From the NCBI GenBank assembly GCA_003550325.1, contig QKWP01001976.1, forward strand, positions 32,258 through 96,257: DNA of 64,000 bases. The letters are read 5' to 3'. The position numbers were made by a program, and so were the translations under genes. Every line of letters starts with the position of its first letter. The first letter of the stretch is position 1. The notes beneath the pieces were generated by a model, which made no database searches, had not been told where the DNA came from, and was given only the letters and a program-made list of their open reading frames with translations. Source of the DNA: Gigaspora rosea. Taxonomy: Eukaryota > Glomeromycota > Glomeromycetes > Diversisporales > Gigasporaceae. Below are positions 58,096-64,000 of this stretch, one piece after another.

Positions 58096-59164
58096 TCTAT
58101 ATCCCACGTGAGGATAAGAGTACGATCCCGTAAGAGAGCTGTAATAGGGAATCGATCACTTATTGTTGTAAAATTCTCTAGCGAACAGAAATCTTTTATA
58201 GATACATAGAATTCATGCAGACAGAGTGGACTGGTCTGTTTGCCTTTTTTGTATATATATTTGTTTATTGTAGACCACCCAGAGAGTTGAATTTTGTTTT
58301 CTCGAGCCACTTTTCGGTAGAATGAGTATAAATCATCTGAAACAGTTTCGAAATTATTATCTTGAACTGCTTTGATAGCTCTTTTTCTCTCTCCAGTACT
58401 ATTTGTATAAATTCGTAAATATATTTTTTTTCTGTATAGTATCTACAAAAAGGAAAGGCCTTAATATGCTCCACTGAAAAGGTTTTTACACTAGCGGATA
58501 AAATATTCCTTATTTTTGTCTCACATTCATTTGGAGATTCGCCATCTGGCACAAGAATATCGAAGAATACTCGAATGCCTATAAGAGTTACTAGTGCTTT
58601 TTGACCATTAATAAGACGACCATAAAGATGCAATACATAGTGATAAGTTCCATTATCTTTTTTGTTGACCCTTAATTTTCAATGGCCATAATTAGAATAT
58701 CACGATTATTTGCTATTTCGTTTTCAAGAATTGCGGACAATCCCTCATCATCATTTTTTCTAACTATTTCATCTAAAGTTGGAAAATTCATCAAGTACTT
58801 TTCACCAGAATAGCGAATCAGTTGGGCTTTTTTTGAGTTTTTATTTTTTGAAATCTGTGATTGAGGAAAAGCTTTGGCCCCAGTAGTAGAAGGTCCCGTT
58901 ATTCTCTTCCTCTATCTCTGGCTCGATATTTTTCAAGTTTTCTGGCTCTCTGGTCGAGAAAGTGGTGCTTCTGACTCTGCCAGTACATGATTAATATTTT
59001 TTTGAAAATTTTGGATACTCATGAAAGTTAAGGTTATTTTGAAATTCTGATATATTATCCTAAGAAAAAAGTTTAATTTGAAATTATTAATTAATTAGTT
59101 TTACCTAAAATACTAATATTAGCCAGTTCAAAAAATAATAATCAGTAATGACAGGTATTTATTT

Positions 59165-59407
59165 TTGTCAGTATTTTCCAACGAAGGAAAAGTCTGTGGA
59201 CGGCCTTGCTATCGACAAGAAGGATGTGCTATTCACTGGAAAACGTGTCAACGTGTCCCCTGTTTAGAATGTGGTAAACCAACTGCTTCTAAGTATAGCT
59301 TATGTAATTTGTATACAGATAAATGCCATGTTAAAGCCTACTATTACCAGAAAAAGCTAGAGAAGATGGCACAAAAATCAGAGGCACTTGGAAAAAATAC
59401 ACAGTGA
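59165..59407 (+). CDS. Small Cys-rich, probably zinc-binding protein
   Basis: The open frame is 80 codons, or somewhat more if it starts upstream. It contains ten Cys in about 50 residues: CGRPCYRQEGC, HWKTCQRVPCLECGK, SLCNLYTDKCHVKA, then a basic helical tail (YYYQKKLEKMAQKSEALG). The spacing suggests two zinc-binding modules. It lies just right of, and divergent from, the polymerase relic, and may be the last gene of the virus-like element or an unrelated host fragment. No family is recognised. The displayed start at 59165 is not supported by any flanking signal. Confidence 0.4.
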   Translation: MSVFSNEGKVCGRPCYRQEGCAIHWKTCQRVPCLECGKPTASKYSLCNLYTDKCHVKAYYYQKKLEKMAQKSEALGKNTQ

Positions 59408-59957
59408 AATTTTCTGTCACAAGTTGTCACAAGTTCGTCTCAAATAAAAAAATTGGTAGAAAGTTGGGTTTTTGGGAGTCTGAGTTTAAATAAAACTGTT
59501 CTCGATGACTGTCACAAGCGTCACAAGTTTCTTAGGTTCATTTTGTGTCCCACCTTTTTTATTTTTTTTTCTATAGGTATACCATATATATATATTGGGT
59601 ATATATAGTATATTCATCAGATATATATCTCATATATATTGAGATAGGTATATGCACATATAACATAAGTAGGTATCGGGTATAGATATAGTATATATAA
59701 CATAGGTTGGTATCAGGTATATATCTTGTATATATATCAGGTATATATCGGGTATATATCAAAGGTATACCATAGAAAAAGTTTTATTTTTTCCCCTTGA
59801 ATTCTACTATTTTACTTAAGTAACTTGTGACAGATATAGAGAAGTAATCAAGAAAGAAACAAAAAGGTTCAAAACTCTCAAATAGGCATCACAAGTTTTG
59901 TCACAAGTACCTGCAAACAACTAGTGACATCTAGTGACAACTTGTGACAAAAATTTC
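59406..59957. mobile_element. Inverted-repeat element rich in TGTCACAAGT
   Basis: GAAATTTTCTGTCACAAGTT at 59406 pairs with the inverse ending at 59957. TGTCACAAGT or its inverse occurs about eight times in the outer parts (59415-59435, 59510-59532, 59820-59835, 59885-59955). The middle (59575-59770) is a TATATA and TATACC microsatellite. I found no target duplication. Its left edge overlaps the stop of the Cys-rich ORF. Confidence 0.55.
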
Positions 59958-60159
59958 GGTATACTTTAATGAGTCAAAGTAAGTAAATATATATTTTGCT
60001 ACTAGGGCCAACTAGGAACAAGATAAGTTGATATATTTTGATATAACATGCCATTAATATAAGCAAAGTTGGTACATTTTCATGTTATGTTCTCAGATAT
60101 ATTTCTGGTATCAAAAATTCCAGCAAACAAAATTGGTATACTTTAATATAATGTACTTG

Positions 60160-60235
60160 ATAGCATTTTTTGATAGCATAACCTGATAGCATATACATGA
60201 TAGCATTATCGTTAGCATATTTTTTTGCTCATGAG
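60160..60235. repeat. TGATAGCAT tandem cluster
   Basis: Six spaced copies of GATAGCAT or close variants occur within 75 bases. Confidence 0.6.
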
Positions 60236-60328
60236 ACCCAATAATGATAAATTTATGCTTGCATTGTCAGTGATATAATAGAAATCGCATTATCACCCAA
60301 ATGATGATAAATTTGTGCTTGCGTCATT

Positions 60329-60540
60329 GTGATGACAAAAAATTGATTGCGTCGTAATTAATATGTGTTAAAGTGACGACAAAAAATTGATCGTGTCGTT
60401 ATTCATGTATGTTAGAGTGACGACAAAAAATTGATCGCATCATCATTCATATGTGTTAGAGTGACAACAAAAAATTGATCGCGTCGTTATTTATATATGT
60501 TAGAGTGACAACAAAAAATTTATTGCGTCATCATAAGTAA
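60329..60540. repeat. 44-bp minisatellite, about 4.8 copies
   Basis: Units of 44 bases begin GTGACGACAAAAAATTGAT and continue with a CGTCGTTATT and a TATGTTAGA part. Copies differ at few positions and the last is incomplete. Confidence 0.9.
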
Positions 60541-60556
60541 GGAACAGTCTAATATA

Positions 60557-60835
60557 AGTAGGAAGCAATATATATATATTGTTTCCTACTCAAGAGGTTT
60601 TTTAAAAAACTAATTAGTAATTTTATAGAGCTTATTTAGCTCTATAAAATTATTAGCCAGTTTTTTGAAAAACCTTTTGTATTAAAGTTGTAGCACTTTA
60701 AAAATTAATTAAAATTTATATATAAAATAAACTTTAAATAAACTTTAAAATGCTAAAACTTTTTACAAAGACATTATTTTAAAAATCTGACTAGTAACTT
60801 TGTAGAGCTTATCATGAAGAACAAAGTTACTAGTT
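60557..60835. repeat. Three consecutive hairpins
   Basis: AGTAGGAAGCAATATA at 60558 pairs with TATTGTTTCCTACT. AGGTTTTTTAAAAAACT at 60592 pairs with the inverse near 60662-60680, with an inner AGAGCT pair. CTGACTAGTAACTTTG near 60777 pairs with CAAAGTTACTAGTTAG near 60822. They look like remains of foldback elements. Confidence 0.6.
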
Positions 60836-60839
60836 AGAT

Positions 60840-62340
60840 TTTAAAAAATAAAATCATATAATAAATAATCTATATACCCTACACTTAAAATCAATTAGTT
60901 TATTGTTACTAAGCTTAGTTTATAGAAATTCTTTTTTTGATCATTTTATATACAATAATTAAATAATCAATAATTTTTTTTAATATAAAATTTATATAGC
61001 TCTGTAATCCTGTTCTTTGAAATTTACCTTGATTTGTGCAAAATTTGGGTTTAGAATAACCAGTTTCAAGGGTTAATATCCAATTAAATATTTTATAATT
61101 TCCAATATTGTATGCATTAAAATAATAGCTTGTTTTTGTTATACAAAAATCTTTGATAATAAATTCTTATATAATACTATACTATATATAAAAAATTTAT
61201 AATATAATATATATACTTAAATCTATCAGATATATGAAAATTTGATATTTTTGATATTATTAGCTTATTATTTAGGCAGATTGGCAATAGAGCTCAATAA
61301 AGTTCAATTAATGAATTATAAAGTATCAAAAAATAAATTTTATTTAGCAAAAAACATTTAAAATTGATGATTATGTATAACTTGATAAATATTTTTTATT
61401 AGTAATAAGTTTTTCATATAGAGTATATGTATAGCAAATATGTAATATATAAATAATAAAGCATGTATATATAGTAGAAATTAAGATGTATTTATTATAG
61501 TTCATAAAGGCAATTCTAAAAGATTTTACTCATAACATATACCAACTCTAACATGAAAAAAAGGGCAATATTAGTACTTACCCTAATCCAGTATTGGGAA
61601 ATAGACATGTCCAATTAAAATTTTTGATTGGACAGTTTTGAACATTGTCAAACTAGATTTCTACCTCTTTAGAGAACTGCTAGAGACAGAGCGACTAATG
61701 CAGGGAAACACTTTATGTAATTCACACTAACTACTGTGGTATGCAAGAGTTGGAAGGGATACTGCTATTTGGGCAGTATTTTGTAAAGAGGCTTGGGGGA
61801 TTTGCAATTACAAAAGAGGTCACAATTAATAGTATATGAGGATACTAAGAATTGTATTAAATGTATTTCAGTGAAGACACACTACTTCACTACTATTTTA
61901 TTTGATAAACAAAACCAGTGATTCTTCACTCTGCTTTTTAGCAAAGGAAAAACCTTGAGTATTTATACATGTTTGTCCAATATAAATAAATACAATAATA
62001 AATAGAGAAATCTATATAATTGATAGATTTGATATATGCTAATGCTAAATATAGTAGTTATAATGAATATAATAAAATAATAAATATAACAATATATCCT
62101 AAATATCAGCTATATTGGATATGTTAATTATATCTGTCAAAACTGTTATGTCCAAAATGTCTAATATGTCTAAAATGTCAGACATATCTGTGATTAACTG
62201 AAATGTTTAGGATTACTCGAAATGTCCGATATTTCAGTGTCACGGGTGGCGCAGTATTGATCGACCAATAAGATTTGGGCGCAGTAGAACGTTTTGTAAA
62301 GACCAATCATTCAGTTTTGACTAGCTTGGGCTAGAACGGC
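60840..62340. other. AT-rich region without a supported gene
   Basis: No ORF or RNA gene is supported. A small hairpin TGTCCAAT / ATTGGACA lies at 61609-61635, and a patch at 61560-61960 is less AT-rich than its surroundings but not recognised. Confidence 0.5.
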
Positions 62341-62475
62341 CTAATCTGGATGATTTTGGTACCATTCGAAAGGTCTCATCGAGGCGGTCACGATGGTGGT
62401 AGTTTCATTAAAATTGGATCACGGGGTCAAGAGTTATCGCCGTTGTACGTTTCATACGTTTTTCTAGGTCTAACA
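62340..62475 (+). repeat. Repeat with GGTCTCATCGAG core
   Basis: This stretch reads FERSHRGGHDGGSFIKIG in one frame. The DNA core (CATTNGAANGGTCTCATCGAG) recurs near 47765-47785 and, more distantly, at 16315-16330, always inside or near hairpin elements. The open frame is therefore more likely part of a repeat than a gene. Confidence 0.45.
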
Positions 62476-62639
62476 ACATGTTCAAAATTGTCCAAAATTG
62501 TTCAAAAATATTTTGAAATTAGGATTATATATAATATATACTCATATTTTTTATATTTAAATAAGAATAATACTTAAAATAACTGGTAGTGATCATTACC
62601 AGTTACACAGACTAGATATAAATACTGATAAGATCTGTA

Positions 62640-63560
62640 TTTTTTTCGTTTTCTTCGTTTTCTTTTTTTCCTGAGTACTAATATTTATTTATTTTGGTTT
62701 TTTTAAATTACTAGCTTTAGTTCATTCGTCCATTTTAGTAGTGTACTTCGTTTGTCATTGGTATTGTCCGGTTTGGTAGTTCTCTTTCGGTCCTGGTTTG
62801 TCCAATTCTTGTAACATGGTTTCTCTTTCGTCGTTGGTGTTGTCCAATTCGGTGATTTTCCTTAGTCCCTGGTATCGTAATGTGGCTTCTTCTTTTATCG
62901 GTGTAGTTTAATTTGTTGTTTTGTTTTTGTCGTTGTCATTAGTTTGGGTGCTTTTTCTTGTGATGCGTCTTTTTTTTTCGTCACTGGCATCGTTAAATTT
63001 GGTGCTTTTTTGGCACGAGTTAGTGCTTCTTTTTGTCATTAGTTGCTTCTCCAACTTATTAGACATTGGGTCATGCATAAAGCTAAGCATTTCCTTTCTT
63101 TTTATTTTCAGTTTTTTTTCATGTTTGTACTAACTTTTCTTTTTGAGTAGTAAAATTGCTTACCATTGGCGCGTTTGGTTTTTTGGTGCCATTATTTGAA
63201 TATGTTTGTCGTTCGTCGCTGGTATTGTTTTGTTGCACTGTATTTGGTATTTTGATTGTCGTGTTGGTGTGATTCAGCACTGTTGGCACCGTACAGCTAA
63301 GTACTCTTATTTTGTTTTGCTTTTAGCGTTGTATTTCAGTAATACTAACTCTTTTTTCAGGTAATAGGGTGTCGCTCGTGATAAGTGTTCATTGCGTTTT
63401 GCTTTTTTGATACCATCACTGAAGTATGTTCTTTGTTAATGTCAAGTTTTATACGCTTAGTTGGCCTTTGTTCTGTTCTTTGTGCTGGCGCAATTCATTA
63501 CACCGTGGATATGTGTCATTAGGTTTTTAGTATTGGTTTTTTGGTTTTCGTGATATTGTA
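62640..63560. repeat. G/T-rich degenerate tandem repeats
   Basis: The plus strand is rich in T and G, with recurrent TTTCGTCGTTGGTGTTGTCC and AATTCGGTG-like motifs at irregular spacing of about 60-90 bases. Frames open here are low in complexity. The style resembles 7395-8880 inside the LTR element. Confidence 0.5.
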
Positions 63561-63584
63561 GTTGGGACTGAGTAGTTGCAAAAT

Positions 63585-63735
63585 TAGCTTTAGGGTTAGG
63601 GTTAGGATTGGGTTTAGTTTCATTGCATCAAGCTTTAAAGAAAGGAGTAAGCAGAGGCGATAGCCATAGCGAGTGACTGCAGGGTAAGTGAAGCGAACTC
63701 TGTAGGTGTTGCTAAGCAAAGCGAAGCAACACAAG
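63585..63735. repeat. Short telomere-like run and hairpin
   Basis: TTAGGGTTAGGGTTAGG occurs near 63592-63608, and the hairpin GTGTTGCT / AAGCAACAC lies near 63707-63733. The telomere-like run is under three units and may be chance. Confidence 0.35.
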
Positions 63736-63780
63736 ATGTATGGCATATGTGATTATAGCGTTTTTATTGTTTAACCATAT

Positions 63781-64000
63781 TGTTACAGTACCGGAAGCCT
63801 TCTTTAATTCCGATAGAGTAACAATCACACGGCTCATGAGATCCATTACTTTGGGAGTAAAGCAGTGTGCAAGAGGGAAGTATAGTTTCTTTTATGTCTG
63901 TAAGAAACTACACACTTCTCTAAGGCAGTTCGGTATAAACAGCAAGAGATAATACACAGTTTATTAATTTAACAAGAGGGCTATTCCAAGGTGTCTGTTC
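63781..64000. mobile_element. LTR of the 6.4-10.0 kb family, cut by the window edge (fossil)
   Basis: The sequence from TGTTACAGTACC onward matches the LTRs at 6398 and 9773 over its full visible 220 bases with scattered differences. Whether it is a solo LTR or the left end of a full element cannot be seen. Confidence 0.8.

Larger units (their letters stand above)
54290..59020 (-). pseudogene. Family B DNA polymerase, delta/large-virus-like, fossil
   Basis: From right to left: an N-terminal domain with HLYGRLINGQKALV (about 58630), the start of the exonuclease domain with LTWDIE (about 58050-58090), the polymerase motif A region with GLDFALLYPSIIMAYNLS (about 55640-55690), the fingers helix near 55300, motif C with KYGDTDSLYL (about 55125), and a thumb with [20 protein letters not shown]. 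The motif forms resemble delta-type and large DNA virus polymerases more than the protein-primed enzyme typical of animal Polintons. The element at 56708-58087 is inserted in the exonuclease region. Intact members have about 1,000 residues or more. It is broken at roughly ten places besides the insertion. Confidence 0.75.
31408..59407. mobile_element. Broken Polinton-like virus element with Gag/aspartic-protease block, riddled with insertions (fossil)
   Basis: Recognised parts from left to right: an unknown plus-strand relic, packaging ATPase (minus), coiled-coil/membrane protein (minus), small plus-strand relic, aspartic protease (minus), Gag-like protein with zinc knuckle (minus), second coiled-coil protein (minus), integrase (plus), zinc-ribbon nuclease-like protein (minus), family B DNA polymerase (minus), Cys-rich ORF (plus). 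ATPase, integrase and PolB together are the Polinton hallmark. Five outer insertions account for about 14.6 kb of the span, leaving about 13.4 kb. No terminal inverted repeats of the element were found, so both outer limits are approximate. Every large gene is broken, with dozens of breaks in total. It is old: later elements have landed in it, and others have landed in those. Confidence 0.6.

Noticed and set aside
59571-59762. Tyr/Ile repeat frame
   Set aside because: Translation of the TATACC/TATATA microsatellite.
62350-62577. 75-codon frame starting MILVPFERSHRGG
   Set aside because: Its core is a DNA repeat shared with hairpin elements, so a protein-coding origin is not supported.
63740-63952. 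A 60-70 codon frame that stays open in all three copies of the LTR (from 6400, 9775 and 63783)
   Set aside because: Differences among the copies fall mostly at positions that change the amino acid, so there is no sign of protein constraint. The openness is probably chance in young copies.

Overview
The window looks like AT-rich, transposon-packed nuclear DNA of an arbuscular mycorrhizal fungus of the Rhizophagus type (Glomeromycotina). This rests on families I recognise from memory: a SAM-domain/kinase-fold protein with short GT-AG introns, relics of a coiled-coil plus short Cys-motif family that is expanded in that group, Gag/aspartic-protease proteins of the same lineage, and dense foldback and hAT-like repeats. 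No search was run, so the organism is an inference. I see no rRNA, convincing tRNA or CRISPR array.

Layout. 0-1.85 kb: inverted-repeat debris and the right end of a hAT-like element. 1.86-5.4 kb: host genes, namely a 5'-truncated family member and a five-exon SAM/kinase-fold gene with one in-frame TGA; a TTAA-flanked element lies 25 bp past its stop. 6.4-10.0 kb: a minus-strand, coding-poor LTR retroelement fossil with unequal LTRs; another copy of its LTR starts at the right edge of the window (63.78 kb). 10.0-11.8 kb: a GC-richer retroelement-like relic holding two small inverted-repeat elements. 12.2-14.6 kb: two decayed members of Glomeromycotan families. 15.7-17.9 kb: three short inverted-repeat elements. 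18.69-26.28 kb: a nearly intact, full-length LINE with a 17-bp target duplication, ORF1, ORF2 (endonuclease, reverse transcriptase, RNase H-like region, Cys/His motif) and a poly(A) end. 26.3-31.3 kb: AT-rich DNA with no gene that I can support.

31.4-59.4 kb holds a broken virus-like element. Its parts are a packaging ATPase, a coiled-coil/membrane protein, an aspartic protease, a Gag-like protein with a zinc knuckle, another coiled-coil protein, a Polinton-type integrase, a zinc-ribbon nuclease-like protein, a family B DNA polymerase and perhaps a small Cys-rich protein. It has been hit by at least five later insertions, each with 7-8 bp target duplications (32877-40598, 42084-42263, 45511-48792, 51502-53541, 56708-58087), and some of these carry further elements inside them. 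Subtracting the insertions leaves roughly 13-14 kb, a Polinton-like size. The combination of Polinton hallmark genes with a Gag plus aspartic protease block, with no reverse transcriptase and no recognisable jelly-roll capsid, is the most interesting signal here.

59.4-64 kb: inverted-repeat elements, microsatellites, a 44-bp minisatellite, hairpins, a G/T-rich degenerate repeat and the start of the LTR. Most of the window is therefore layered mobile DNA. Intact coding potential is limited to the SAM/kinase-fold gene (apart from one stop), a few small ORFs and the LINE.
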